Source: Zymoseptoria tritici IPO323 (taxonomy: Eukaryota; Ascomycota; Dothideomycetes; Mycosphaerellales; Mycosphaerellaceae). From it: a DNA stretch of 64,000 nucleotides. Shown one piece after another: positions 42,735 through 52,125 of the stretch; position 1 is the first letter of the stretch, and every line of letters begins with the position of its first letter. The stretch is taken from the NCBI RefSeq assembly GCF_000219625.1, contig NC_018210.1, forward strand, positions 682,001 through 746,000, written 5' to 3'. A model generated the notes under the pieces. That model had not been told where the DNA came from. It did no database searches and saw only the letters and a program-made list of their open reading frames with translations. Position numbers and translations under genes: made by a program.

Positions 42735-43059
42735 GCTCAATTCAGTCGTTCTCCTTGGCGGAAGTATGGTACGGACGTGGAATCCGATATTTACGCAGCG
42801 TAGAAACTCCAGTAGTCCTCCATCGTGAGTCAAGAGAGTCGACTCAACCTGCAATGGGAGCCTTGTGCATGTGAGTGATGTTACGCTGGAGCTCTGAGCA
42901 TTGGAAGTAGAGTTGTGGTACGGCGGACGATATTGTCAATGGCTTCAGCTAGAACTACGGCGGACCAAAAGCTTACTCACCGACTTCTCGCCTCGAAAAC
43001 TTCAGACATGCGCCACTGCGAGAACATCATCCAGGACGACAAAAATCAAATCCTCCAAC
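42735..43059. promoter_or_regulatory. Divergent promoter between PAN6 and DBP7
   Basis: 325 bp between the preferred starts of two divergent genes. Both coding frames extend into it without family resemblance, so it most likely contains both promoters and leaders. Confidence 0.45.
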
Positions 43060-45333
43060 ATGGCCGACGATGGGATGATGCTCAATTTTGAGCTTCCATC
43101 CGGAGACTTTACTACACCGAAGCCGACGTTTCGAGGCGGAAGCTGGAAAGATAGATTGACCGCAAGGAAATCCGCAGAATATGGGAGGAACAAAGCTGCT
43201 AAGGCGAGAAATCCAGAGAACGATGATGAACCACAGGAAAGGCCAAGCAAACGACCAAAGACCGACAACACTGCACCGACAAAGACGTTACCAGGAGACT
43301 TCGTATCATCATTGTTCACATTCAATCCTACCTCCAGCATACCAAAAGAGCCAGCACCACCAGCAGAAGACGATGAGCCGGTCGAAGCCTCGAACGCACC
43401 TCTCAACGATGAGCTCGCAAAGTTCACATCCCTCGGCCTGTCAGGTTCTCTCGTAGCCCATCTCCTCAAGAAACTCGAAATCAAAGCTCCAACAGCCATT
43501 CAACGCAAAGCCATAAAGCAGCTCGTAGACCATGACACCGATGCCTTCATCCAAGCACAAACCGGTTCCGGAAAGACTCTAGCATACCTCCTACCCATCG
43601 TAGAGAGGATCATGACCATTTCGAAACAAATGAAGGACTCGGGAGAGAACTTCAGTCGACACTCGGGACTTTTCGCACTGATTCTGGCGCCGACGAGAGA
43701 GTTGAGTAAGCAGATCAGCACGGTGTTGGAGGGTGTACTGTCGTGCTGTCATTGGATCGTGGCGGGTACGGTGATCGGAGGGGAGCAGAAACAGCGTGAG
43801 AAGGCGAGGCTGAGGAAAGGGTTGAATATACTAGTGGCTACACCTGGACGATTGGCTGATCATATGAACAACACGGAAGTTCTGGATTTGAGCAATGTGA
43901 GGTGGTTGGTGCTGGATGAAGGTGATCGGCTGATGGAGTTGGGCTTCGAGCAGGACATTCAGAAGATTATCAGTACGTTGAATTTGAGGTCGAGGAAAGT
44001 GCAGGAGAAGGCCGTACCCGGGCTGCCGGAGAGGAGGACGACGGTGCTGTGTTCGGCTACGATCAAGTCGACTGTCGAGCAGTTGAGAGCGATCTCATTG
44101 AAGGACCCAGTGTCGATCTCTGTTGATTCTGCCGACCGGAACGATCAGGACGACACCGTCGAAGAGAACAACTTCTCGGCACCCGCCCAGCTGAAGCAAA
44201 GCTACGCCGTGGTTCCGGCTAAACAACGCCTCGTCACGCTCGTCGCCAGCCTCAAACAGACCTTCAAACGCAAAGGCAGCGTTATGAAATGCATCGTCTT
44301 CATCAGCTGCGCCGACAGCGTAGACTTCCACTTCGAACTCCTCACCCGGCCCGCCAAAAACGCCAAACCCGACTCCTCCTCCACCACCGACACCGACGCA
44401 GATCCCCTCGCCGACATCGGCACCGCTCCCAAGCCTGGCAAAACCAACCGCACAAACCACATCCATCAAGGCAACACCATCTCCGAAACCCGCACCTCCG
44501 GGCCCTCCACCATCCTCTCGTCTCCCTCAAATCCTCTGACAGTTTACCGTCTCCACGGCTCCCTCCAACAATCCACCCGTACCTCAACCCTCAAAGCCTT
44601 CTCCGACACCACCTCTCCCGCCATCCTCATCTGCACCGACGTCGCAGCCCGCGGTCTCGATCTCCCCAACGTCGACCTAGTAATCGAATACGACCCTCCC
44701 TTCAGCAAAGACGACCACCTCCACCGCATCGGTCGCACAGCCCGCGCAGGACGCGAGGGTCGAGCAATGATATTCCTACAACCCGGAGCCGAGGAAGGCT
44801 ACATCGACATCCTCAAAGAATCCCGCCCCCGAAACCTCACCCGCCACGACGCCTCCGAACTCCTCAAAAAAGGCTTCGCCGCCTCCTCCGGCGTGGTCAA
44901 CTCCCGCGACTGGGAAACCAAAGCCACAGACTTCCAACTCGATATTGAGCGCTGGGCGTTGGAACACCCGAAACATCTCGAACAAGCACGGCGAGCGTAT
45001 CAGAGTCATATTAGGGCTTATGCGACGCATGTTGCGAGTGAGAGGGCGATTTTTAATATGCAGGAATTGCATTTGGGACATCTTGCTAAGGCGTTTGCGT
45101 TGAGGGATCGGCCGGGGAGTATTCGTGTGCCGGGGTTGAGGCCGGGGAAGGAGGAGGGCAAGAAGACGAAAGCGGCGAGGAAGGCGAGTGCTGGGAAGTC
45201 TTCTTCTGGGGACAAGAGGTCGAAGGGAGGAGATGACGATGATGGTGGAGAGGTGGATGCGGCGGAGGCGAGGAGGAAGATGGTGGCTATGGCGAAGGGC
45301 ATGGGTGGTGCTTCGGAGTTTAACTTGGGATAG
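43060..45333 (+). CDS. DBP7: ATP-dependent RNA helicase DBP7 (DEAD box)
   Basis: A 757-aa nucleolar DEAD-box helicase for 60S subunit assembly. Start chosen at 43060 (MADDGMMLNFELPSGDFTTP), the family N-terminus; upstream in-frame codons look like leader. No intron. Motifs in order: FTSLGLSGSLVAHLLKKLEI with APTAIQRKAI (Q motif), AQTGSGKTLAYLLP (I), APTRELSKQ (Ia), VATPGRLADH (Ib), LVLDEGDRLMELGF (II; DEGD as in the DBP7/DDX31 group), LCSATI (III), IVFISCADSVDFHFELL (IV), ICTDVAARGLDLPNVDLVIE (V) and HRIGRTARAGREG (VI). Ser/Thr/Asp inserts flank motif IV, and the C-terminal tail is Lys-rich with KAARKASAGKSSSGDKRSKG, as in homologues. The region around 44300-44940 is strikingly C-rich, a local composition shift with no frame change. 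Confidence 0.95.
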   Translation: MADDGMMLNFELPSGDFTTPKPTFRGGSWKDRLTARKSAEYGRNKAAKARNPENDDEPQERPSKRPKTDNTAPTKTLPGDFVSSLFTFNPTSSIPKEPAPPAEDDEPVEASNAPLNDELAKFTSLGLSGSLVAHLLKKLEIKAPTAIQRKAIKQLVDHDTDAFIQAQTGSGKTLAYLLPIVERIMTISKQMKDSGENFSRHSGLFALILAPTRELSKQISTVLEGVLSCCHWIVAGTVIGGEQKQREKARLRKGLNILVATPGRLADHMNNTEVLDLSNVRWLVLDEGDRLMELGFEQDIQKIISTLNLRSRKVQEKAVPGLPERRTTVLCSATIKSTVEQLRAISLKDPVSISVDSADRNDQDDTVEENNFSAPAQLKQSYAVVPAKQRLVTLVASLKQTFKRKGSVMKCIVFISCADSVDFHFELLTRPAKNAKPDSSSTTDTDADPLADIGTAPKPGKTNRTNHIHQGNTISETRTSGPSTILSSPSNPLTVYRLHGSLQQSTRTSTLKAFSDTTSPAILICTDVAARGLDLPNVDLVIEYDPPFSKDDHLHRIGRTARAGREGRAMIFLQPGAEEGYIDILKESRPRNLTRHDASELLKKGFAASSGVVNSRDWETKATDFQLDIERWALEHPKHLEQARRAYQSHIRAYATHVASERAIFNMQELHLGHLAKAFALRDRPGSIRVPGLRPGKEEGKKTKAARKASAGKSSSGDKRSKGGDDDDGGEVDAAEARRKMVAMAKGMGGASEFNLG

Positions 45334-45594
45334 ACTGTTGGTGTGAGGAATGGTATGCAGCATATCTTCGAGGTGTGGAAGGCAATATGACAGTGTGAGC
45401 ATGAGAGGGACATCCTTCTGCAAAAGTCTCATGGTCATAAATCTCATATCTGCGAAGCCTAGCCATCTACCTTCTTAATCTCCTTGTATACCCATCCTTT
45501 TCCTTTCCCTCCACCCATAACCTTCCAAAGAGTGTCCTCAGTCCCGTCCATCCTATCCATCCTCTCTTCTATACCATGCTCTCTCTCCCCACAC

Positions 45595-46010
45595 CTAACG
45601 CTTCGCACTAGCATCCCTCTCAATCGCCGTCTTAGCCGCCGCCTCAGCCGCCTGATCCTTCGCCAACGCCTCCTGAATCTCCCTCTCCGTCTTGGAGTTG
45701 CCGTGCATGATCAGCTTGTTGAGGAAGCTGCCGGGACGGCCGTAAGGGTGGCCTTCGGCTTCGGCTTTTTCGATTTCGCGGTGCAGGTGGCCGGTCGTTT
45801 CTTCGTCGATATCGTCGGCTTCGTAGTTGTCGTCGAGGTTTGCTATGTGAGGAGGAGGTGTTAGTGGGAATGTGGGAGGTGGGTGGAGGGTGGAGGGTGG
45901 AGGGAGGAGGCTGGAGGGTGAGCAGAGGGAGGACACATACGGTTGGGATCCTCGCGGATGGAGAGCTTGCGGCGGATTTTGGCGCGGATGTTTTGCATTG
46001 TGGAGGACAT
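45595..46010 (-). CDS. Small conserved-looking protein, 105 aa
   Basis: Two exons (46010-45941, 45842-45595) with a 98-bp intron (GTATGT...ACATAG) full of GGAGGG-type words. Protein: MSSTMQNIRAKIRRKLSIRE, then DPNPNLDDNYEADDIDEETT, GHLHREIEKAEAEGHPYGRP, GSFLNKLIMHGNSKTEREIQ and an Ala/Lys tail. It is acidic in the middle and basic at the N-terminus, predicted helical, with no signal peptide or membrane span. I do not recognise a named family. The coherent spliced frame, natural codon use and tidy helix pattern (GHPYGRPGSFLNKLIMHGN) argue for a real small gene. Function unknown. Confidence 0.72.
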
Positions 46011-46713
46011 TGTTGGTGGTTTGTAGGTGTTGTTGTTGGTCTTTGGTGATTGAGCGGTGTGACGTTGGTGAAGTCGAGAGGGTGGATAGCTCGGTGTAGT
46101 GGAGGTAGTTGGGAGGACGTCGATGGAGATGTTGTTGGAGCAGGTCACAATTTAAGCGGCAGTCGTTGGAGTTATTTTGAGCACGAGTTCTGGGCACCGG
46201 ATAGTGACTTGGTCTGATGGATGAGGTCTGGTCAGGAGGATGGAAGGATGAAGGTGACAAGAGCAGCAGCTCTCTGGTCTCTGGTGGTGGCGGTGGAGCT
46301 TCCTTTCGCATGTGAGGGGTTGCCTCTGGGCTCCAATGGCCAAAATATCTTTATGCACGCCGCACCTGGACCCTGCATAGAAGATGTGCGAGGCGGTGCA
46401 CAAAGGTTATGGAACGCTGGACTTCTTTGAACATGACCCGACATCTTCATGAAGATACTCCAGTCGGCAACAGTCTAGAACGTCGTCTTGCGCGGCCGGT
46501 GTCACTTTGTCGAATTTCGCTCCGGGAAGATCCCCACGACTTGAAGCTGTCTGTTTATTCCAGGATACGCGTCCGACAGCTGTCAAGCGCGTCGAGAGAA
46601 CGCCTGTCAAGATCCATGTATATCGGGGATCCCTGCTATACCACAGAAGCCGTCAGCGACCCAAGACGTCACGGCATCCATCTGTACAGCCTCGAGGACA
46701 AGAGCTCGACACC
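46011..46713. other. Intergenic, divergent promoters
   Basis: About 700 bp between the 105-aa gene and GCP4. The GCP4 frame is open back to 46507 but without family resemblance. No repeat or RNA gene seen. Confidence 0.45.
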
Positions 46714-48924
46714 ATGCTGCACGAGGTCCTCCTAGCTTTGTCGGGACATCCGTCTCCCCTGTTCTCAAGCAACGATGCCAGCCATGGAAGCGAGGACTTC
46801 CCTCTACTGTCGCCCTCGGAAAAGGCTCTCCTGGCATCAATTGGTCGACTATCAGAGCTCCATCGCAAGCTCAAGCGCCATCTCGAAGCCATCGCAGCGA
46901 AGCACTCCTCGATAGTATGTCGAGCAGTGGCCACCTCTGTCAAACAGTCACATCTCTCCCGCTTCCAACAAAAGATTGTCGATGTCGAGAGCAAGATTCT
47001 CAAGCGAGATGCAAGCATGGTGGGAGCTTACCATATCGTACCTCTGGCGAGTGTGGTTGGGGAGTTTGACGATTGGCATCGGAGGATGAACTGGTATTGG
47101 GATGTCGCGAGCTTCATGTCGCCGTCTCTGGACTCCGGACGAAAAGGAAAGGATATGACAACTTCGTCGTGCACGAGCGCTGCTATCATAGACAAACTAC
47201 GAGCGGAGTGCCAGACCGGATATCCAGAGATCGAGGAAGCCGCAACAGAGCTCACACGTGTGGCTGAGACCGCCTGGCTGCGGCAATTATCTGGCTGGAT
47301 CGTGTACGGCAAATTGCCAATACACGGAGCACAAGACTTCTTCGTCCGAGTTGAAGAGTCTAGCGAAGGCAAGACCTTCACCAAGAACAACGACTTGCTT
47401 CCCAGCTTTGTGGCACCCAGAACTGCAAGTTCTCTCATGTTCATCGGAAAGTCATTGCATCAAGTCGAACATCACCGCAAGACCAATTCTGCAGCCTCTG
47501 TGAAGACTGATCACCTCTCCAATGTGGCATCCGCGCATTTGAAAATACTGTCGCAGATCAGTCTTCCTATCACGGCATCACAATTTTCTCGGACAGTCTC
47601 TGAAGTCCGCCTGTCACTGTCTAGAAGCGTGCTTCAGCACCTTTTACCGATGAACGTAACCCTTCAAGTGCTGAAGTGTTTGCGGCAATTCTTCCTCCTG
47701 GACCACGGAGACTTTGCCATGGCGCTCATTACTGAAGCAGAGGATCGCCTTCAGGCCAGGCAGCAGAGCATGGGTCGGCTTCTCCAGCAGGATCCGACTC
47801 GAGCAATGCAAAGTCTCACCATCAAAGACGCCGAGCTCAGCCAGGCTCTCACTCGCGTGTGGAAATCGTTAGCGATTGAAGGCGATGATATGGACGACGA
47901 CCTTTTGGACTACGCGCAGAGACATGTGACACTCTCATCTGCGAAGCAAATCACATCACGTCCGTCAACAGCGGACAGCTCTTCTCCAGCAGTCCCATCT
48001 CTGTCACCAATAACATTCAACGATCTGCTCTTCCCAACGCCCAGCGAGTTGAGTCTGAAAGTTATACCACCACTCGACCTCTTCCTCTCAGCGCGAGATG
48101 TCGGCACGTACTCCAGCATCAGTTCCTATATCCTCGCTATCCGACGAGGCCACCACCGCCTCAGCGATCTCTGGCGCCGCACACCAGCGCGAAGAGATCA
48201 TCCCATATCCTCAGCACAAGATCCCGAAGCACGAATCCGCAACAAACAACGGGCCATCAAGATGCGCAAAGTCTGGGCAACCTGTAGCGCCGCCATCTTC
48301 CTCCTCTCCGAGACCGCCGCCTACTTCGAAGGCGAGATCATCCGCGGATCATGCGATCACTTCCAGCAGTGGGTTGAGAAGCCCACCGATACAGCAGCTT
48401 CACCCTCTACTGCCAACGACAACTCAACAAACGCTGCGCATCTGAATATGAACGCCCAACGCGACCCAGAAACACTAGCCACAGCCCACCGCTCCTTCCT
48501 CGCAGGCTTGACGTACTCCCTCCTGCTCACGGACATAGCCTATACCTCCGCACTCCGCACTCTACTCTCCCACATCGACGCTCTAGTCGCTTTCTTCACG
48601 CACCTCCTTTCCCTGCAACAAAACCTCGATGCGCAGATCGAAGCGACGGGGCACGAGTCTGCCTACACGTTGGAAGAAGAGAAAACGGCAGCTTTAGAGC
48701 TCGACCGCGCAAGGAAGAGGGTGGACTCGGGCATGAGGGATGTTGTAGGAAGACTTCGGGGGCTGGATCAGGAGAGGATTGGAAGTGGAAGGTATTTGGA
48801 CCTTGGTGTGCCGAGCGCGGATGGGTACGAAGGGTGGAAGGGTGGCGGGGTGGATCGATTGTTGATGAAGTTGGAATTCGGGACGGTGGTGAATTCCGAG
48901 GAGGAGAAGTTACTGGACGTGTGA
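46714..48924 (+). CDS. Gamma-tubulin complex component 4-like (GCP4)
   Basis: A 736-aa member of the Spc97/Spc98 (GCP) family, which builds the gamma-tubulin ring at spindle pole bodies. The ATG at 46714 is chosen because MLHEVLLALSGHPSPLFSSN is the typical GCP4 N-terminus. Supporting blocks: LLSPSEKALLASIGRLSELH, YHIVPLASVVGEFDDWHRRM, LRQLSGWIVYGKLPIHGAQD FFV region, LLPSFVAPRTASSLMFIGKS (the GCP motif around the first Spc97 domain), LRQFFLLDHGDFAMALITEA, and the C-terminal SPITFNDLLFPTPSELSLKV, IPPLDLFLSARDVGTYSSIS and RRGHHRLSDLWRRTPARRD. Length suits a GCP4 (shorter than GCP2, 3, 5 or 6). No intron is needed. Confidence 0.88.
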   Translation: MLHEVLLALSGHPSPLFSSNDASHGSEDFPLLSPSEKALLASIGRLSELHRKLKRHLEAIAAKHSSIVCRAVATSVKQSHLSRFQQKIVDVESKILKRDASMVGAYHIVPLASVVGEFDDWHRRMNWYWDVASFMSPSLDSGRKGKDMTTSSCTSAAIIDKLRAECQTGYPEIEEAATELTRVAETAWLRQLSGWIVYGKLPIHGAQDFFVRVEESSEGKTFTKNNDLLPSFVAPRTASSLMFIGKSLHQVEHHRKTNSAASVKTDHLSNVASAHLKILSQISLPITASQFSRTVSEVRLSLSRSVLQHLLPMNVTLQVLKCLRQFFLLDHGDFAMALITEAEDRLQARQQSMGRLLQQDPTRAMQSLTIKDAELSQALTRVWKSLAIEGDDMDDDLLDYAQRHVTLSSAKQITSRPSTADSSSPAVPSLSPITFNDLLFPTPSELSLKVIPPLDLFLSARDVGTYSSISSYILAIRRGHHRLSDLWRRTPARRDHPISSAQDPEARIRNKQRAIKMRKVWATCSAAIFLLSETAAYFEGEIIRGSCDHFQQWVEKPTDTAASPSTANDNSTNAAHLNMNAQRDPETLATAHRSFLAGLTYSLLLTDIAYTSALRTLLSHIDALVAFFTHLLSLQQNLDAQIEATGHESAYTLEEEKTAALELDRARKRVDSGMRDVVGRLRGLDQERIGSGRYLDLGVPSADGYEGWKGGGVDRLLMKLEFGTVVNSEEEKLLDV

Positions 48925-49258
48925 ATGACGTGAAGCACAGGGGAAACTGGTGCCTGCGGGGGGAGGACAAACGGAGTAAGGTTTGAGCATGCCTGGCTAC
49001 CTTAGCGTCCATATTGTTGCATAAACAATCATTGGTGAATTTCTTTCTTGTGAAGCTTCTTTTCCTCTTCTTCTGCGTCTACCAAACGCGACTTCACCAC
49101 TTCACTTTCCACCGACGCATCTTCCACTCCACCTGCACCGCAGCACTCCCACAGCTACCACATCGACTCTGCACTTCATTTCGGAAACGTACAGACAGAG
49201 TTTGCTTCTCCACTCGAGCGATATTCCGAGCCGCCGCCGCAGAGGAATCGCCTTCACA
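48925..49258. other. Intergenic
   Basis: 334 bp between GCP4 and the F-box-like gene, same strand. A T/C-rich stretch (about 49030-49145) probably belongs to the promoter and leader of the latter. Confidence 0.45.
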
Positions 49259-50140
49259 ATGTCTCAACTCTCCGAGCAGCAACCCTGCTACCTCCAGCAG
49301 GCGCCGCCAGAGATCAGAAACCGCATATACCGCGAGGTATGCGTCTCAGACCAACCTATCCATCTCAACGACCAGGAACCCTCTCGAGTCGAGCCTGCGC
49401 TGCTGATGGCCTGCAGAGCGATCCGCTTCGAAGCCATCGGCATCTTCTACCATGCGAATACCTTCACTGCGGGTTCCACAGCGACTGTGGGAGCCTTTCT
49501 CAACACTCTCGCCGTTGAAGCGAAGATATTGGATCGAGAGGCCGCGGCGGAGAGGCATGTTAAGAATGTAGCCAAGCAGGACAGAGCGAGGGAGGAGAAG
49601 GAAGCGAAGGAGAAGATGAAGGAGAATAAAAAGCGCAAGCGCAACGGCGAGGAAGAAGTTACCGAGTCCACTACACCAGCGCAGAAGAAGCAGAAATCCC
49701 TGCCCACGTACCTGGAAGCGGAAAAGTCCTTGAAGCGCAAACGCGAGCTCAACGAACCTGACTTCGAATTCGACGAGTATGGCCAACCTCAGACTCCAGC
49801 GCAGCGAGAGCAGAAGAAGCAAAAGCTTCCCGCCTCGCCGAATCGCCTTGCATACCTGTCCAACCTCAGCATACCGTCTCCCAATAAGCCGTGGAAAGGT
49901 CCTGCGCCGCGAGAGATTCCCCGCTCATTGCGTGAGAATCGGAGATGTCTGACCTCGTTCGCTCGGGACTTTGGCAGACTGGGGCTGAAGAAGGACGTAT
50001 TGCGCATCGCTATGAGAGTTTGGAATGGAGTGAAGAACGAGACGGTGCTTGCGACAGGAACGACGGTGGAGGAGTATGAGGCTGTATTGGGTGGACCGAG
50101 GAGGGCTGGGCCAGTTTCTATCATGAGGAGGAAGGCGTAA
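49259..50140 (+). CDS. F-box/DUF-like protein with charged insertion (293 aa)
   Basis: Single-exon gene starting MSQLSEQQPCYLQQAPPEIR. The N-terminal helix APPEIRNRIYREVCVSDQ is the Dothideomycete F-box-like pattern (LPxEIRNxIY), followed by VEPALLMACRAIRFEAIGIF and YHANTFTAGSTATVGAFLNT, the usual FYxxNTF strand. From residue about 96 the fold is interrupted by a long, very charged helical insertion (KQDRAREEKEAKEKMKENKK, RKRNGEEEVTE), with two near copies of a TTPAQ(K/R)xQK(K/Q)QK motif (residues about 140 and 180) flanking KSLKRKRELNEPDFEFDEYG. The C-terminal part returns to a globular helix pair (SLRENRRCLTSFARDFGRLG). The insertion may be a nuclear signal or coiled coil. Function unknown. 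Confidence 0.75.
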   Translation: MSQLSEQQPCYLQQAPPEIRNRIYREVCVSDQPIHLNDQEPSRVEPALLMACRAIRFEAIGIFYHANTFTAGSTATVGAFLNTLAVEAKILDREAAAERHVKNVAKQDRAREEKEAKEKMKENKKRKRNGEEEVTESTTPAQKKQKSLPTYLEAEKSLKRKRELNEPDFEFDEYGQPQTPAQREQKKQKLPASPNRLAYLSNLSIPSPNKPWKGPAPREIPRSLRENRRCLTSFARDFGRLGLKKDVLRIAMRVWNGVKNETVLATGTTVEEYEAVLGGPRRAGPVSIMRRKA

Positions 50141-50699
50141 TAAAAGATTGACAAATCAATGAAAAGAGGTGGATTGACAAGAAAAGGGTGGATGTCGAAA
50201 GGCCATTTTTGCCGCAACATTCACTCGCAGCCGAAGATGAGTTTTTGGGAAGAACAGGGGAGGACAATGGACAATGGAATGAAGAGGTGAATCTTGACAG
50301 GCCATTTTGCCGCAAGTTCACAGAGAAGACGTCTCGCGGTACGGAAAGAGAGCAAATTGGACAAGACAGTGGGTTGGCGATTGTTGATACGGGCTTGATG
50401 ACAACGAAAAGAGGAGGTGGTCTGGACAAGGAACTGGAGTGATAGATACTGCCTGGCCTTCTTGCCGCGATCTTCACCCGACTCCGTTGTGGAGAGTGTA
50501 AACACACGGGATTTGGGCATCCCGTCAGATAACAGGATGACAATGATGATGATGATGATGGGCAAGAGAAGAAGAAACTCAAAGTCAAGTGAAGTCGAAG
50601 TAGCCCTGCCAGAACTCAAACCGCACTAGCGCCATGCACACCTGCCTCGCCTTCCATCTCCCTTCAACAACCAAATCAACAACACCAACCCCAACAATC
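50141..50699. other. Intergenic with three imperfect repeats
   Basis: 559 bp. The word GGCCATTTTTGCCGCAACATTCAC (positions 50201 on) recurs imperfectly at 50300 and 50455, each preceded by a TTGACA- or GGACAAG-like word. No credible ORF in either direction. Confidence 0.5.
50543..50560 (+). repeat. (ATG)6 microsatellite
   Basis: Six perfect ATG triplets in the gap before the TYW2-like gene. Simple repeat, no coding role seen. Confidence 0.9.
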
Positions 50700-51797
50700 A
50701 TGGCAATGGAACGAGCCGTCCGCCTCTGGCTCAACGAAAATCACGTCCCACAATCCACCTGGTCCGCCCTCCTCCGCAAACTCGGCCGTTCCTACACAAT
50801 CTACGGCCACCTCCTCCTCCTTCCCCCCAACGCCCTCTCCGGCCCCGAATGGGACACCATCTCCACCCACCTCTCCCCATCCAGCATCCAAGACCTCTAC
50901 GCCCTGCTATCAAAACATCTCAAAATCACCAACATAGCCCTCAACAAACCCATCCCTCCTCTCCAAACCAACTCCCAAGACGAAAATATCCTCCGTGCCC
51001 CCACGAATTTCACGCCGATATACGGAGACTTTGGCCCCTCAACTTGCGACTCCCCTCCTACAGAGGAAGACTTCGATGCCGCGTTTTGGACGACGTGTAG
51101 GCAGAATGGGATTTCGCAGACTTGGGCGCCGAGGTGGACGATGTTTAGTCGGGGGAATGTTAGTGAGAAAGCAAGGTTGTTGACGTTGCCGTCGGTGGGG
51201 AGGGTGGTGGAGGAAGGGAGATTGGATGGCAGGGGGAGTGCGGCGGTGGATCTGTATTGCGGGATTGGGTATTTTGCGTTCTCGTATGTGAAAGCGGGGG
51301 TTGGGGTGGTGTTGGGGTGGGATTTGAATGCGTGGAGTGTGGAGGGATTGAGACGGGGGGCGAGGGGGAATAAGTGGGAGGTGGAAGTGTTTGATGGAGA
51401 GGAAGGGAGGATGGCGAATGGGGATGCGAGGTTGTTGGTTTTTAATGAGAGTAATGAGCTTGCGCCGGAGCGGATTGCGAGGATGAAGGGAAGACTGCCG
51501 CCGATACGGCATGTGAATTGTGGGATGCTGCCGAGTTCGAGGGCGAGTCTGTTGCTTGCGGCGAAGGTGCTGGATGCAGGGTATGATGGGTGGGTGCATG
51601 TTCATGAGAATTTCTTGGTGGAGGAAATTGAGGCGAAAGCTGAGGGGACGATGAGGGAGTTGAAGGCGTTGTTGGAAGAGCAAAGGGGAGGAGAGGTGAG
51701 AGTGGAAGTCGAGTTTGTCAATCGGCTGAAGAGCTATGCGCCGGGCGTTATGCATTGCGTGATAGATATTGTCGTTGGAGCGAAGGATATGACATGA
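50700..51797 (+). CDS. TRM12: tRNA wybutosine-synthesizing protein 2 (TYW2/TRM12)
   Basis: A 365-aa SAM-dependent aminocarboxypropyltransferase that modifies 4-demethylwyosine at position 37 of tRNA-Phe in wybutosine synthesis. The start MAMERAVRLWLNENHVPQST is preferred; the Met at 50706 is an alternative. The N-terminal half contains the TYW2-type YTIYGHLLLLPPNAL, followed by a linker. The C-terminal Rossmann domain has PRWTMFSRGNVSEKARLLTL, AAVDLYCGIGYFAFSYVKAG (SAM motif I, DLYxGIGYF), GWDLNAWSVEGLRRGARGNK (the NPxS/NAWS motif), HVNCGMLPSSRASLLLAAKV, GWVHVHENFLVEEIE and VEFVNRLKSYAPGVMHCVID (the K-x-YAPG motif). The first half is strongly C-rich and the second half strongly G-rich on the plus strand, a sharp composition switch near 51080. 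Confidence 0.92.
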   Translation: MAMERAVRLWLNENHVPQSTWSALLRKLGRSYTIYGHLLLLPPNALSGPEWDTISTHLSPSSIQDLYALLSKHLKITNIALNKPIPPLQTNSQDENILRAPTNFTPIYGDFGPSTCDSPPTEEDFDAAFWTTCRQNGISQTWAPRWTMFSRGNVSEKARLLTLPSVGRVVEEGRLDGRGSAAVDLYCGIGYFAFSYVKAGVGVVLGWDLNAWSVEGLRRGARGNKWEVEVFDGEEGRMANGDARLLVFNESNELAPERIARMKGRLPPIRHVNCGMLPSSRASLLLAAKVLDAGYDGWVHVHENFLVEEIEAKAEGTMRELKALLEEQRGGEVRVEVEFVNRLKSYAPGVMHCVIDIVVGAKDMT

Positions 51798-51858
51798 TAC
51801 CCCTTCCCGCTTCGCTGTCGATGTTGTATTGTCGTTGTTATCGTCTTTCCTCTCCCTT

Positions 51859-52125
51859 TCATAGGTGGTACGCTGCTGTCACAGCCAGTATGACAGCCGT
51901 CCAACCCAGCATCTGTGCGTAGAAATCATGCTGATTCTGCTCTGCCATGTCCCAGAACGCCATCCAGGCGAGAATTGAGAAGGCGATGTACACCCACTCC
52001 CTCTTGAATCGTAAGTCCTGTGCTGTAACATCCTTCAGTACGCCGTACAAGGCTGCTCCCTCTCCCGTCTCTTTCAGATCCTCACTATCCCTTCCGCCGA
52101 AACTTCTCCGGTATGTTGGCCTCAA
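51859..52125 (-). other. Protein-like frame with a membrane segment and no ATG
   Basis: Minus-strand frame overlapping the 3' end of the EF-hand gene in another frame. It is closed upstream by TAG and has no ATG before its middle. It encodes a hydrophilic part (RDSEDLKETGEGAALYGVLK, DVTAQDLRFKREW) and then two hydrophobic stretches (VYIAFSILAWMAFW, MLGWTAVILAVTAAYHL). Composition looks like a real protein. It could be an alternative last exon of the EF-hand gene: donor AGG|GTAATG at 52147 and acceptor GCACAG at 52018 would join ERQR to DLRFKREW in frame via a 130-bp intron. Alternatively it is chance or the product of an indel. Confidence 0.35.
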
